Positions 46,728 through 58,575 of a DNA stretch of 64,000 bases are shown one piece after another. Below the pieces are notes generated by a model that saw only the letters and a program-made list of their open reading frames with translations, was not told where the DNA came from and ran no database searches. The stretch is taken from positions 77,362,753-77,426,752 of the forward strand of contig CM051456.1 of NCBI GenBank assembly GCA_028274465.1. Direction: 5' to 3'. This stretch comes from Plantago ovata (lineage: Eukaryota; Streptophyta; Magnoliopsida; Lamiales; Plantaginaceae). The translations under genes and the position numbers were made by a program. Position 1 is the stretch's first letter. Every line of letters begins with the position of its first letter.

Positions 46728-47147
46728 GTGTCATACGAGGTGCTAACAGCTGTTTGTAGGTACCATACCAAGGGAAGGGAGCATTCCCGTATGATTGTTG
46801 TGAAGAACCATGTCAAGGAAGGTGATCTCGCTAGATGTGCGTTCGAGCAAAGGGGCTTTGCAACAACGTCGTGGATTATCCAAGAGGAGGAGCTAGAGTA
46901 CACCTGGAGTAAGGACTCCTATGCCTATTCATGCACCACCGAAGGGACAGAAACCATTATTACGTCATCACTCCATCACGAGGACTGCAAAGTTCGAGTG
47001 AACTGGAAGGCACTGGGACATTCTCACCGCGACGGATTCAATCTTGAGTTCGTAGTTGCTAGAAGATTCCAAAGCGCTAGCTTGGTTCCAAAACATAATG
47101 ACATGGGTACCCAGTCCCTCGTTGGGGCGCTCCTTGCCTGCCTCTAA
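46728..47147 (+). pseudogene. Second-frame remnant of A2 (139 aa, unknown product)
   Basis: Same length and frame as 6335-6754 in A1, beginning MSYEVLTAV. An acidic short frame follows (47338-47535). No domain recognised. About a dozen amino-acid differences from A1 and few silent ones suggest neutral drift. A possible splice acceptor (TTTGTAG|GTACC, ~46758) lies near its start, so a spliced transcript is possible. Confidence 0.35.
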
Positions 47148-49084
47148 AGTGAGCATCATATAGACATCGGTCGGAGCAACAGTGGAGAATGTGGTTGAAA
47201 TTGGAGAAAAAGGTAGAAGACTTCTGAGTATCCGAGCAGCCTACTGTAACCTTCTCGTGGTGTAAAACGTTGGAGGGGGAGGTCCTGATACCACTGCCCT
47301 TTCCCCTTCAACAGTTCACATCCTATTGGAGGGCTACAGGATGGAGGATTCCATAACATCGGCGGCTAATCTTGAGAATTCTACCTGCCACTACAACTCT
47401 ACTGGCGATGATGATGGTGACAGTAGTGACAATGAAGGCCATATGAGCAATGATGATTCTGATAGAGGAGTTGTTCCTGTCCGGCCTAAAAATGGAGCTA
47501 CAGCACCCACCAGAAGACCTGATGACACCCTATAGAGCTCACAGAGGAGGCCCAATAAATCACAAGCAGCATACTCAGCCGACCGAGGCCAAACCATGGG
47601 GTAACATCAAGTATCACATCTTATTTCCTCATTTTCTTACTGCTAGGGACTAGCGATAATTTCATGAGGGGGGATGGGATTTAAGTGATCTGATGTTGTT
47701 AGCTTGGAGCTTGGTATTGGTAGGATGAGAATAGTACCTCGCATGCTTTATTCGTCTGCATTTGCATCTGCACGTTTACTGCTTTCTTAGATTTTTTAGG
47801 TTGCATTTCACTGCATTCATCCTAGGATAGTCTTGCATGTTTTATATGGAGTTTATTGCCGAATTTTTTGAACTTTTTTATTGGATAGATCAACTAGCTA
47901 TGCCATTTCGTATGCTTCATCTCTATGAATTTGCTTGAGGTCTGTCTCGCTTGGCTTGTCACATTTATGTATTGCACTTAGTTGAGCTTGGTGGTCTCGA
48001 CATCACTTAGTGGTGTTTTCTCTACTGCGGTTCACGAAGGCCTTTATAATAGGATGATGCATGTTAGGGTCTTATGGTTGTTTTCCCGAGTAATTATGTA
48101 CCTAAGAGGCAACAAGTCTTCACCATGCTTTGAGATTGCTAAATGGCTAGGAAGGAGGTAGTGTGAGGTTGTGTGATCCTTTGTTTAAAACCTATTCTTC
48201 CGAATAGGTTTGGGGAGGGGGTTCCACCATCATTAGACTTGTTTCTGTTTTTCATTTTCGTATCGTAAGTTTATTTTTCTTTTCCGTAAATTTTGTACTC
48301 CAACCTATTCTTTCGAATAGGTTTGGGGAAGTCGTGTGAGTCATTTTGTTGTGGTTCTGCTGGCTAAAAAAAAATCGGAAAAAAAAGAAAGAAAAAATTT
48401 CCAGAAAAAAAGGAGAAAAAGAAAAAAGAATCTGGAAAGAAAAAAGAAAAAAGAAAAGACCCCAAAAAAGCAAAGAAGGGTCCAAAAAAAGCTAAATAGC
48501 AGTTTAGCAAAATGTTGAGTCTTTTCCATTTTTGTAATGTTCGTAATCGTGTTTTTCTATTTTTTATCTTTTTTGTCTTGAGTGTCATCTGTTCTAGACC
48601 ACCCTCGTCCTGCCATTCAGGAAGTGGTGAATAGCTTAAGACCTTACTTGAGAGATGGGTAGAATAGGGGAGTGTTATCTTTTATAGGGAACTCTCCTTC
48701 GTTTGGTGAGAGCCAGTACTGGTTCGACCTCTTTTGAGGAAAAGTCTTAACATGGTGGAAAAGCAGTAAGTCCTCAGCTTCATAGGCACGGGGCAACCAT
48801 TCGTATCTTAGCATGCTTCATTACGTCGTCACTGACTAGGTCCAGGTAGAGAATGTTACGAGAGACTATCTTGTCTTGACATAAGTGCTTATGTGGATGT
48901 GTATAAGTCAATCGAGGTATTCTTCAACCTATATTCATGCTTTGATTCATATGGTTTTTGTTCATATGTTATTTGGTAGATTCAGTAGATTAGTTCATTT
49001 TATTTGGCATGAAACTCCATTTTGTGTCTTGCATGTTTTTTGTATTAGAGTCTAGCTTAGTTGCTTGAGGACAAGTAAAGGTTC
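47148..49084 (+). other. A2 3' internal non-coding region
   Basis: It contains two hairpin/polypurine-like modules (48189-48218 and 48302-48330), an A/G-rich tract (48365-48490) with GACCC...GGGTC arms, and the TTGCTTG-AGGA-CAAG hairpin near 49063. No gene apart from the acidic short frame at 47338-47535. Confidence 0.6.
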
Positions 49085-49095
49085 GGTTTGGGGAG
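49085..49095 (+). other. A2 polypurine tract
   Basis: GGTTTGGGGAG two bases before the 3' LTR. Confidence 0.7.
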
Positions 49096-49097
49096 TT

Positions 49098-50350
49098 TGA
49101 TGAATGTGTATTTTACACTTTCATTCGAGTCTTTTTCACCTATTTTAGCTATCCTCTATGATAATTTAGCTATATTTTAGTACATTTTATTAGAATAGTG
49201 TCACGTTTCCCTTTAGATTTTATTTTACAGGTTTTGGTTGAAATTCGAAGATTTCTGAGCAATTATATTGAAGTTGACAAGGAATTGGTGTTCCAGAAGC
49301 CTATTTGGAGTATGTGAAGGTTTCCGGATAGGAGTTGGAGTCTAGGGGACGAATCTGGAGGTTAGAAGGCCACTAGAAGTCAGAAACCGAGTCCGAAAAG
49401 GTGAAGAAATCCAAAATCGCGTCAAAAAACGCGGAATTCCGCGAAAAAGTCGGGGGGCGAACCGCCCCGTGTTTTATTCGGGGCCTATATAGTGCTCAGT
49501 TTTCTCTCCGAAAATCATATCTTTCCAGACCTTCTCTCTCACCTCTCTCTCTATAGTTTTAGGTAGGAACTTCCCGGGGCCTGACCTGGGAGTTCTGTAG
49601 CTTAGGGGATACTTTTTCATAGCAGTTTGGAGCTCGTAGGACCGCAATCATCCGGAGATTGACAACCTTCGGTAACTTTGTATCTTACAGTTTTATTCTA
49701 CTTATTTTATATTTTTTCAACATGTTTTCTTCTATGATTTCTGTTGATTGCATGCCTATTATGAGTAGCTAAACTTATCATTGGTGGTAGTATGTGAATT
49801 CTTAGCGAAGGGAAGATAATCATTCTAATGGCTATATCGCGCATTATACTCCGTGTCATTGCTTTATTTCGTTTATCAGTTGTAACCAAAATTCTCGTAT
49901 GTTGTATTGATTATTATGCACACCTGGACACTAGTCGACCATCAGACCAATTATCTTCGTAGTATTGAATAATTACGGAACACATTAGGACAACCGTGAT
50001 TGACTAGTCAGACCACATTATCTTCGTAGTGCTTAATACTTGCAACAGGACACTAGATTGATTCAAAGATCTCTATGCAAGACCGAGGAATTTATGCATG
50101 ATTATCGACCCATTATGTTAAGAAGGACCATACTATCACCAATCTCCATTATCTGCTAGAAACCCCCTATTGCTATCTGTCTGCTGTTTATATTATCTTG
50201 TTAAATAGATAAAGCAAGTTATAGTCCTGAGAGAACGACACTCGAGTCACTCTACTACTACACTACGGTATTCGTTGTAGTTGTGGATTGCCTTTGGCTA
50301 AATAACAAATTTATTTGACTGAACCGGGACCTACAAATCTCCGTTCATCA
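49098..50350 (+). repeat. A2 3' LTR
   Basis: 1,253 bp, TGATGAATG to TTCATCA, followed by AACAC. One GC hairpin unit (about 49454-49465) precedes a shortened TATATA. Confidence 0.9.
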
Positions 50351-50355
50351 AACAC

Positions 50356-51986
50356 TCACCTTAAACCTTGCGAGCAAGAACCACAAAAAGGTACAACGAA
50401 CTACTGGCTAACGGCCGGACCACCTAAACAGGAAACGTCTAGTTACTAACAAGAAGTCGGAATAAAAGTCAAAACGGTAAAAGCTAAAAAGGTCGAAGGA
50501 AAGGTGGCGAAGGTGGAATTCGAACTTGGGACCTCTAGGTTAGTCTAACAATACCAAAACCAACTAAGCTAGCAAAACAAGCATTTACAAAGTTCAAGGA
50601 CATAAAGTAGTTAAGGTACAGTTTTCGAAAATCACCCTTTAACTCAACTTTTGAAATTAATAAAACACCCTCATTAGTGAATTGCAAAAACAGTATTAAG
50701 CTTTCAACAATATCTGAACAGTCCTCAAAGGAAAAATCAATTTAACAGTTTTGTCCAGAAAATGTGAAATTACAAATTTACCCTCAAAACAGAAATTGCA
50801 GAAAAGTCCATTTAGAACACAGAAGCTAAAATTAAACGTCTTTAGAATACGCAAAACAGTCCTCAGTCAACAATGGTCAAATATAAATTGCAAAAAGGTC
50901 CTTCAAATTTTCAGAAATCCCAAAATAGCCCTCACAGGTTAAGGTCATACAAAAACAGTCCCCCAACTTTCTCAAATAATCACATAAAGGTCCACGTTAG
51001 TCAATACAGTCAATACGGGTTCGAATAGTCCAGATATGGTCAACGTTCAGTCCATAATTAACAACATACTAATTCCAGTACTATCCTAAGTCCAAGTTCG
51101 AGGTTTAAATCAAGGGCAGAGATGGACCAAGGGCATAATCGTCCAAAAGAAGAGAAACAAAAAGAAAAATGAAAGGGAAGCAGAAGGTATACCTTAGACT
51201 GAAAACGGAGTGAATCGAACTGTGAAATACAAGAAAACAGAAGGATTAAAACAAGATTCAATTCGAGATTTGAATCTAGCCGAACCAAAACCAGAACCAC
51301 AGTACTTACCGGGAATGGATTCGGAGCTGAAGGGGCAGAGACGAGCGAAACAGAACCGGAGAAGAGTAAATCGGGAGCAAAACCGAATCGATGCGGTACA
51401 GAGCATGAACAAAACCGGGCGGAGCTGGGCGGCGCGTGACAGAACAGAACGGAGCCGGCAGGGTTGAATCGGGGCGGAGATGATGATGAATTGATGATGG
51501 TGGTCGTAGATGATGGTAGGGTGCTACGGTGGTGTAGACGGAACAGAGAGGTTGTTTCCGGTGGTCTTGGGTGGCGGCCGAAAACAAGATGAGGTGATGT
51601 TTGAGGTTGATAAGCGAAAAGGAGAAGAAGGAGTTTTCTTTTTTTCTCTGATTTCTCCAAGGTGGCGTGTGAGTGAAAGGAAAATAGAGGAATAGTGGAA
51701 AGTTCGAGCAAATAAGGTAGGGTTAGGGTTAATGGAAGATTGGGCCATCAGATGGGCTTTGACCGAGATTGGGCCTTAAGACCACTCGAAAATGGGCCAA
51801 GGGAAGAGAGTTCAAGATTCAGCTTTTCGTAGCCCAATTGACAAAACGAGGCAAAATAAATCTACGCGATCTTTCTAACGTCGAATTCGTTTACGCGGGA
51901 AGGAAATTAAATAATTAACAAATAAAATAAATTATTTAGATAATTAAATAATTAGAAAAATAAATAAATAAATACGGAGCGTTGCA
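50356..51986 (-). repeat. Chromovirus 3' LTR copy 2, right part
   Basis: It continues 35823-36586 after A2 and matches 27337-28965. The LTR end reads GTTGCA instead of GTTACA. The tRNA-like A/B boxes recur at 50560-50571 and 50516-50526 (minus). The Pro/Ser-rich minus frame recurs at 51058-51711. Confidence 0.75.
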
Positions 51987-52606
51987 CTCCACCCCCTTAA
52001 AAGAAGTTTCGTCCTCGAAACTTAACTAGCGTACAACTAACGAACGTGGAACGGATAATCAAATGTCTTCAAACTTCTAACGCCGGGTCAAACGAACACG
52101 TTCGCAAGTCAAAGGTTAAAAGTATTCGTAACTAACCTAAGGAAGTTAAAGCTTGCCTCTTCAACCAGATCATCCAACTATTTATTCTCAGTAAAACTTC
52201 GATAAATAAACTTCAAGTGAATCTATCCTGGCAAAAGAAGAGCAGCACGATAACAACAAAACTAAGAAGAAGTTTGTCCACATGAGCGTACCTTTAGCCA
52301 CACTTGTCGAGGGAGTCTCATGTCCGATCATATTATAAACTCTTGGCTTGGCCTTCGTACTACTTCCTTGATTCTTTGAAGTGGTGCCTCCAGATGTTCT
52401 TTCTTCCATCAGGGAGTTGCGTCGCGGACAAACATTGATCTTATGCTCGTTGCTTCCACAAGCCAAGCATACACCTTGCTTCCTCCAACAGTTCTTCTCC
52501 TCATGAGTTGTGCCTCCACAGAAATTGCAATTTCTTCGAGATGGTTGTTCAGTACTTTCAGCCACATGACGAGATCGACTTTCCTGTTGGCGGCGAGAAT
52601 ACTTGG
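51987..52606 (-). mobile_element. Chromovirus body remnant, copy 2
   Basis: The polypurine context and the shortened body on the minus strand, as at 28966-29586. It ends where copia sequence begins again at ATGGCAT (52607), the same join as at 29587. Confidence 0.7.
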
Positions 52607-52613
52607 ATGGCAT
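52188..52613 (-). pseudogene. Chromovirus gag C-terminal remnant, copy 2
   Basis: This copy keeps both knuckles: [14 protein letters not shown] and [15 protein letters not shown]. As in copy 1, the frame leaves the family after SVAKGTLM and ends in a hydrophobic tail. The Met start again falls on the duplication junction. The better knuckles show that copy 1 decayed after the duplication. Confidence 0.65.
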
Positions 52614-53300
52614 TGTCGGCTAGGCCATATCAATGAAACACGGATTCAAAGACTAAGGAAGTTGGACTACTTAGAACCATTTGATTTTGAATCATATGGT
52701 ACATGTGAATCTTGTGTTAAGGGTAAGATGACGAACAAACCTTTCGTTGGACAAGGTGTTCGTGCCACTCGCTGCTTGGAGCTCATACATACCGATGTAT
52801 GTGGACTGTTTAAAGTCCATGCGCGTGGGGATTATTCTTACTTCGTTACCTTTACTGACGATTTCTCAAGGTATGGATATATTTATCTTATGAAGAATAA
52901 ATCCGAGACCTTTGGGAAATTCAAGGAGTTTAGGAACGAGGTCGAGAATGAATTGAACCTAAGGATAGTCACTCTTCGATCAGATCGAGGAGGTGAATAC
53001 CTTAGTGAAGAATTTATCGATTACTTGAAGGAAAATGGAATTCAATTGCAATGGACTCCTCCTGGAACACCACAGTTAAATGGTGTGTCTGAGAGGAGGA
53101 ATCGAACCCTGTTAGACATGGTAAGATCAATGATTGGATTCTCCACTCTTCCAAAGTATCTGTGGGGATATGCACTACAAACTGCAATCTACATTCTAAA
53201 CCGTGTACCATCTAAATCAGTGGAGAAAACTCCTTATGAGTTATGGAAGGGAAAGAAGCCTTCATTAGGCTATGTTAGACCTTGGGGCGTCCTGCGATAG
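52607..53300 (+). pseudogene. copia copy 3 integrase
   Basis: This is the cleanest integrase of the three: no stop from [12 protein letters not shown] to the shared frameshift. It keeps the zinc finger (CESCVKGK), both catalytic Asp residues (TDVCGLF, SDRGGEY) and Glu ([10 protein letters not shown]), and it retains the NGIQL that other copies lost to a stop. It ends at RPWGVLR-stop because of the inherited one-base loss. The open frame extends upstream into chromovirus sequence (from 52443), which is accidental. Confidence 0.78.
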
Positions 53301-53841
53301 TCAAGTTGATGCTCACTGATAAGTTAGATGCCAAGGGTGTCAAAGTATATTTCATAGGCTATCCTCGTCAGACGAGAGGCTATGAATTCTATCATGCTGA
53401 AGATCACAAGGTGATCGTGTCTAGAAACGTGAAGTTTTTAGAAGCTGAATACCTCGAAGAAGAGAGGTTAGATGATATGATAGAACTTGAAGAAATTCAA
53501 GACTTTGACACGCGCGAACATGAGGTCTCTAAATCTTCTGATTTGGGCTCAAGTTCAGTGGGAGCTTTCGAAGCAGACAAGGGTGATGATATGACACTTG
53601 CTAGGCATGTCATGGTCAGTGGGAGTCCTGTGATTAGATCAACAGTTGAAACCACACAAATAGAACCCGTTGTCAACCAACCTGTGCAACAAGTTGCACA
53701 AGAGCAGCCTCCCGCGAGGGAACAGGGTCGCGCCCAACGACCAGCTGCATCAGTAACCAATGATAATGTTCGTGTTACACGAAGCCAGAAGAGAAAAGCA
53801 CCAGAACAAGTCGAGCTCCATAGGTCGAAGAGGATCCTAAG
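52607..53841 (+). mobile_element. copia copy 3, fragment (third tandem unit)
   Basis: It starts at the same ATGGCATTGTCGG join and runs through integrase to SKRILR in the linker before reverse transcriptase, then changes abruptly to B-family gag at 53841. Confidence 0.85.
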
Positions 53842-55696
53842 GCTTGGCGATCGTGCAAAGGCTTGGCTCAATACTTTGGAGGCCGGGTCTTTGACAACAT
53901 GGGATCTATGTTTCGATAAGTTCATGGAGCGTTACTACCCCGCTTCCAAGACAATGGCTATGAAGAGCCAAATTAGCTCCTTCGAGCAGAGGTACGATGA
54001 GCCTTTCCACGAGGCCTATGATCGTTTCATGGGGTTGCATCATCGATGCCCACATAACGGGTATGATAAAGGTCAGCTTCTCCAATTCTTTTACAACGGT
54101 TTACATCCTGAGATTCAATCTCAAGTGGATAGTATTTGTGGAGGTAGTATGGGGGAGTTGCTTCCTTCTCAAGCCCAAGTGAAGCTAGACATGATGTACC
54201 GGAATTCCCAAAACCGGAATGTGAGGGCTCGTGTGCTCCAAAAGGAGCAAAGAGGTGAGGCCAAGGTAGTAGTGGAACAAAATGCCTTCGATGGGTTCGC
54301 CCATGAAGTGAAGCAAGCTTTGAGGCAAAGCGTTACTTCTCCTTCTACGGAAGTTTGTGGTGTGTGCAAGAACTATGGGCACCCGGCCTACTTATGCCGT
54401 TCTGAATTTGCTAGAGAGCAATATATCATGAACGATGTCCGTCAAGAAGTATATGCTGCTGAGGGAGAGCAAGTAGTTGGCGATGTGAACTACGGGCAAG
54501 GTTATGGCAATGTGAGGCCACAAAACCATGGACCCCGAGGTGGGTACCAGAATCAAGGCAACCGTGGTTATCTTCATAACCCGGATCAAAATGCCTATGG
54601 GCCCAATCAATATAGAAGTCGTCTCAGCTATGGGAACAATTGGTATGAAGGAGCACCGGCTTCTAATCCTACACCTCCACCTCAGGTTGCTAGTTCGGAA
54701 CCACAAGGTGGAGGGGTGCTTCCTTCACCTCTTGTCTCTTCACTCAATGATCTGGTTATGAAGACGAACAAATTCATGGAGCATTACTATCGTAATGAGG
54801 CTACTAACAATCAACGCTTTGAGAAGCTTGAGGCTAGTAGTAGCAGTCTCCATAAGAAGCTACAAGAGCATATAGATCGAGGGGCGAGTAGAGAGCAAGG
54901 GAAGTTTCCCGGAAACACGGAGAAGGCTATGGCCATAACCGTGTTGACTGATTTGCCCGTGGAGATCACGGTTGTGAGAGACAATGCACTAGTTGAGGTG
55001 CCAAGTTGCAAGATAACTGAAACTTGCAAAGTGAGTGAGGAGCTTGAGACTCCTAAGGTAGTTGTGGAAGAGAAAGTGGTCGCACAATCAGATTTGATAG
55101 TGGAGGAAGTGAATGAAAACTCATCGTCTGAGGATGAGTTGGTGGATATGGTGGAAGTGCCTATCCAAGAGAGCTTTGATGTGGAAATCGGCTTGGGTAA
55201 GAAGGATGGAATAGTGGCAACTCTAGACACGGGAGCGGGTGTCAATGTCATACCTTTGAACGTGTGCGAAGAGTCGGGTTTGTCTGGCTTAAGACCAATG
55301 AAGTGCATGGTGCAATTGGCGGATGGGTCTATGAAGAAGCCATTGGGTGTTATTGAGAATGTAGTGGTAAGAGTCGCTGGTGTAGAGGTCAAGACGAACT
55401 TCATCGTCATGCCTACATCCTCCGCAAAGCTCAAGGATGTGGTTCTTTTGGGTAGAGCCTTCATCAACAAAGTACATATGGTGATAGACATGTACCGTCG
55501 TACATGTAGCTTCGAGGTAAATGGCAAGCAACATACGTTGCGAGCCATAGTTAATTCATGTGCTTATGTTGATACTAACGAACTTGTAGGATTCTTTGGT
55601 CCTCTTTATGTTCGTCAAGATGTGCAGGGACTTGGTGCTTTGAAAAGCACTTGGACGGGGAAGTCTAGTACCCGATGTCAAATTGATCCCGCATGA
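53282..55696 (+). CDS. Chimeric open frame: copia integrase tail fused to B2 gag-protease (804 aa)
   Basis: Residues 1 to about 187 are the copia integrase C-terminus and linker (…RSKRILR). From the next residue the frame is B-family gag, starting inside the capsid domain ([15 protein letters not shown]). It continues through the knuckle [14 protein letters not shown] and a Gly/Asn/Tyr-rich linker to a protease with intact [18 protein letters not shown] reads VLLGRAF here. Relative to B1 it carries 14 extra residues ([12 protein letters not shown]) before the IDRG motif. The fusion is in frame by chance of a duplication breakpoint. No promoter or correct start is apparent, so I treat the product as hypothetical. 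Confidence 0.75.
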   Translation: MGRPAIVKLMLTDKLDAKGVKVYFIGYPRQTRGYEFYHAEDHKVIVSRNVKFLEAEYLEEERLDDMIELEEIQDFDTREHEVSKSSDLGSSSVGAFEADKGDDMTLARHVMVSGSPVIRSTVETTQIEPVVNQPVQQVAQEQPPAREQGRAQRPAASVTNDNVRVTRSQKRKAPEQVELHRSKRILRLGDRAKAWLNTLEAGSLTTWDLCFDKFMERYYPASKTMAMKSQISSFEQRYDEPFHEAYDRFMGLHHRCPHNGYDKGQLLQFFYNGLHPEIQSQVDSICGGSMGELLPSQAQVKLDMMYRNSQNRNVRARVLQKEQRGEAKVVVEQNAFDGFAHEVKQALRQSVTSPSTEVCGVCKNYGHPAYLCRSEFAREQYIMNDVRQEVYAAEGEQVVGDVNYGQGYGNVRPQNHGPRGGYQNQGNRGYLHNPDQNAYGPNQYRSRLSYGNNWYEGAPASNPTPPPQVASSEPQGGGVLPSPLVSSLNDLVMKTNKFMEHYYRNEATNNQRFEKLEASSSSLHKKLQEHIDRGASREQGKFPGNTEKAMAITVLTDLPVEITVVRDNALVEVPSCKITETCKVSEELETPKVVVEEKVVAQSDLIVEEVNENSSSEDELVDMVEVPIQESFDVEIGLGKKDGIVATLDTGAGVNVIPLNVCEESGLSGLRPMKCMVQLADGSMKKPLGVIENVVVRVAGVEVKTNFIVMPTSSAKLKDVVLLGRAFINKVHMVIDMYRRTCSFEVNGKQHTLRAIVNSCAYVDTNELVGFFGPLYVRQDVQGLGALKSTWTGKSSTRCQIDPA

Positions 55697-55738
55697 GCTA
55701 AGATGAGTCGAGCCAACGAGTTTTAAACGAAGGCGCTT

Positions 55739-55756
55739 CTCGGGAGGCAACCCGAG
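55739..55756 (+). other. Conserved hairpin after gag-pro in B2
   Basis: CTCGGG-AGGCAA-CCCGAG, 42 bases after the stop, identical to B1. Confidence 0.65.
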
Positions 55757-55878
55757 GTTGTAAGTACTTGCATATAGATTAGAAGCACGTTTAAAATTTT
55801 GTTTCGTTGATTAGACAGGGTTTTTGGGGTGAAAATTTAGCAAAAGTCGAAAAAAAATGGATTTGGGAGCTTCATGTC

Positions 55879-56101
55879 CCAAGCGAACCGCTTGGAAAGC
55901 CCAAGCGGTCCGCTTGGATTTCCAGTAAGAATTCCATTCTTACTGGAAATCCAAGCGAAGCGCTTGGCACCCCCAAGCGGTCCGCTTGAATTTCCAGTAA
56001 GAATGAAAATTCTTACTGGAAATCCAAGTGGAGCGCTTGGGAGTTCCCAAGCGGACCGCTTTCCAAGCGCTTCGCTTGGGATGCCCAAGCGCTTCGCTTG
56101 A
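55879..56101 (+). repeat. Cluster of triloop hairpins in B2 (internal, upstream of second frame)
   Basis: It matches 42364-42586 in B1, with the same centres and interleaved CCAGTAAGAAT inverted repeats. It differs by a handful of substitutions, for example one arm reads GCTTTCC. Confidence 0.8.
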
Positions 56102-56861
56102 CTTTCCTTAAGAAAGCTAAGCGGGGCACTTGAGATTCAAAGCCCCCCACTTCATTTTTTCCTCCATTGCCGATTTAGCACCCCAAAAATCTCAATCTCT
56201 CTCAATTCTCCACCAATTCTTTCAATCTTGTGCATTTTACAAAGCCCATCACCCCCTCTATCATCTAAACCGATCAAATTTCACGTTTGAAGCATCCATA
56301 ACAAGGAATCAAAGGTACCTCTCATGAACCCTAACTTTCTTGAATTTGGGATTTTATCTTAATTAGCTTCAATTGTGTTATGCATTGGTGAATTAGAGTT
56401 TGATAATGATTATTGAGCATGTTTCTTACTAGATGTGATGTCTAAATTCGAATTTTTCTCCTCTTGATTTATGATGAACTCTAGTGCTCGAATTTTTGCT
56501 ATGTAATTGTTTGATGATTGTTAGCCTTGAATTTGAGTTATGATATGATTCGAATTTTTGCTATGTAATTGTTTGATGATTGTTAGCCTTGAATTTGAGT
56601 TATGTTATGATTATGGTGATGTTGTGATTGCATGAGAATGTGTTGGATTGGTTGGGTAATTTAATTGGAGAGTTTGTTTGCTTGGTTTAGATTCGTATGG
56701 ATTTATCGTGACGAAGTGTTAAAGCTTCTCGATTTGTTCATATGAACTTTAGCAAGCCTTCAAACTCACCATGAGATTACTTGAGTGAGTATTGGAGTCT
56801 AGGAGTCGAGTCTAAGTCTCCTTGTCTCTTGAAGTTATCTAATAAGATTTTTCTAGGTACA
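56102..56861 (+). other. B2 leader of the second frame, possible intron
   Basis: AATCAAAG|GTACCTCTC (near 56306-56322) resembles a donor, and TTTTTCTAG|GTACAATGG (near 56849-56865) resembles an acceptor placed just before the second-frame ATG. A tandem pair of about 67-base repeats (56488-56605) lies between. No coding sequence. Confidence 0.4.
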
Positions 56862-58183
56862 ATGGCATCAAGAAGATCCAAGAGATCAAGGGGAGAAGGG
56901 ACCTCGAGTGCCCAACAAACGGCCACACCCGGCGAGCATCGCCAATCGGGGAGGGCAAGGCAATTCGAAGCAAGTTTTCATGCCCACAAGCAAACGTACA
57001 TCTCTGAGAGGAGCATTCGCTTCACGGCTGGTGAGAGCCAGTTGGATGGTGCCAGAGAGCACAACAAGCTCATTACTGAGCGAGGCTGGAAGTACTATGG
57101 CGAGGTCATGCCAAATTGGGACCAAGCAGTAGTGGAGGATTTCTACATTGCCTTCATGGACTACAATGAACGAACCGGTGAGGTTCCCGTCCGCGGTGTT
57201 GGGGTCGAGTTTACTCCTTTGAGCATCACTAGCTTCATCATGCGATTGGATAGGCCACTGACGCGGGATCCAAACCGCCGACCTGCAATCCACGAGAGAT
57301 TTGATCCCGCGGAGCTCTATGTCTACGACCGGGAGTCTGATCACTACCCCATGGAGGTACTGAATGGCATTACCGTGGACGATTATGAATTGCCTGATGA
57401 GCCACCCCGGATTTTGCGACACAACGATCTCACATTCGAGGCAAGGATGATGTTGAAGTTCGTTCAAGCCAATCTGATTCCTATCACACATGATTCCGAG
57501 GTCCAGTCCTATTACGGAGTCTTAGTCCATGCTCTCTTGCATGATTTGCCTCTCACTCCTGGCGTCGTCATCTTCGAGGAATTCAAGCGCCGCTGTAATG
57601 CAAACCGGAAGCTTGCCTTTGGTAACTTGATCACGGCCATGTGCAAGGAGGCCGGAGTTCCCGACCTCATACTGGACAAGAAGCCGAAGAAATCCATCAA
57701 CATTGATACGTACAATGAGATGTACGGGACTTGGTGCGCTCAGCAAGGAGAACCCATGCAACCGAGGGTTACGCGCCATGTGACACCTCCTCCACCTCCG
57801 CCTACGGCCCCTACTCCTACTTCGACTTCTCGGGGTTCAACCAGATCTTGGTCGATCAGTTTGGTAGCTTCCAAACCACCATGTTGGAGGCTCAGTCGAC
57901 CCAGCTTACCGAGCAATTCCGAGGATTTGAGGAGCGCGAAGTCAAGAGGTGGGAGGACTTCCGTGTGATGGAGGAGCAACGTTGGGATGATTACCAAGGG
58001 CGTGTAGATCAGCGTTGGGAGGCCGCTCGAGCAGAGGACACTAGGCGTTGGAGAGCCCACCAGGAGGAGACGATGAACCGCTATGATGCCTTAGCTCGCC
58101 GAATTCTGGGGTACCCGTCCTATGATCAGACCGGTGGTAGTGGGAGTGACTTTCCTAACACCCCCTACGACCCCTACTCCTAG
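56862..58183 (+). pseudogene. B2 second frame, similar to plant Transposase_32 (PF20167-type) proteins, one frameshift
   Basis: It starts MASRRSKRSRGEG right after a possible splice acceptor; the basic start could be a nuclear signal. Residues about 75-290 hold ERGWKYYGEVMPNW, VEDFYIAFMDY, VRGVGVEFTPLSI and VHALLHDLPL. This pattern recalls the 'putative plant transposon protein' family often found downstream of gag in Athila/Tat relatives (recalled, not searched). A frameshift in the proline-rich linker near 57790-57830 moves the rest into another frame (57731-58183). That part has a Trp/Arg/Glu-rich coiled coil with repeated EERWDDY-like units and ends NTPYDPYS. Restored length is about 440 residues. 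Function unknown. B1 has lost the gene entirely. Confidence 0.55.
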
Positions 58184-58441
58184 AGACACCATCCGACAGG
58201 GGCCACATTTATCGGTAGTATTTGTATATTATCGTTATTTTGGCTCTTTTACTATTGTTGGTTGAAACTCTTTTCATTTCGATTTGGCTGTATGATGTTA
58301 TGACTTTTGACTCTTGTACTCTTTATTTGCTTTTGTAGTTGTGGCCTGTGTGCCTTTTGTCGTGATTAGTTTAGTCGAGTTTTTGTCTTGGTGCCTTAGG
58401 TGAGTACGATAGGAAAAAACATCGAAAATCTGGAAACAGGG
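58184..58441 (+). other. B2 region after the second frame
   Basis: No gene seen; T-rich sequence leading into the third palindrome cluster. Confidence 0.45.
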
Positions 58442-58575
58442 CCAAGCGAAGCGCTTGGAAGGGCCAAGCGGTCCGCTTCAAATTCCAGGAAGTTTTGCAA
58501 CTTCCTGAAAATTCAAGCGGAGCGCCTGGAGCCTCCCAAGCGCTCCGCTTGACCAAGCGAACCGCCGCTTGGACC
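58442..58575 (+). repeat. Third cluster of triloop hairpins in B2 (downstream of second frame)
   Basis: CCAAGCG-AAG-CGCTTGG (58442-58458), a CCAAGCG-GTC-CGCTT unit, CAGGAAGTT/AACTTCCTG around TTGC (about 58486-58507), then AAGCG-GAG-CGC, CCAAGCG-CTC-CGCTTG and a CCAAGCGAACCG unit. B1 has lost this part. Confidence 0.7.

Larger units (their letters stand above)
36587..50350 (+). mobile_element. Athila/Tat-like element A2, nested in the chromovirus LTR and carrying B1
   Basis: LTRs at 36587-37860 and 49098-50350, flanked by AACAC (36582-36586 and 50351-50355). The empty site is visible at 27332-27336. Without B1 and its duplication it is about 8,237 bp, close to A1. Its gag is cut by B1 at GGTAC, and it has a premature stop in each half, so it is coding-dead. 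It has the same architecture as A1 and likewise no polymerase. Confidence 0.87.

Noticed and set aside
56886..57491. Minus-strand 201-codon frame opposite the B2 second gene
   Set aside because: Shadow of the plus-strand frame, which has the recognisable domain pattern and a sensible start.
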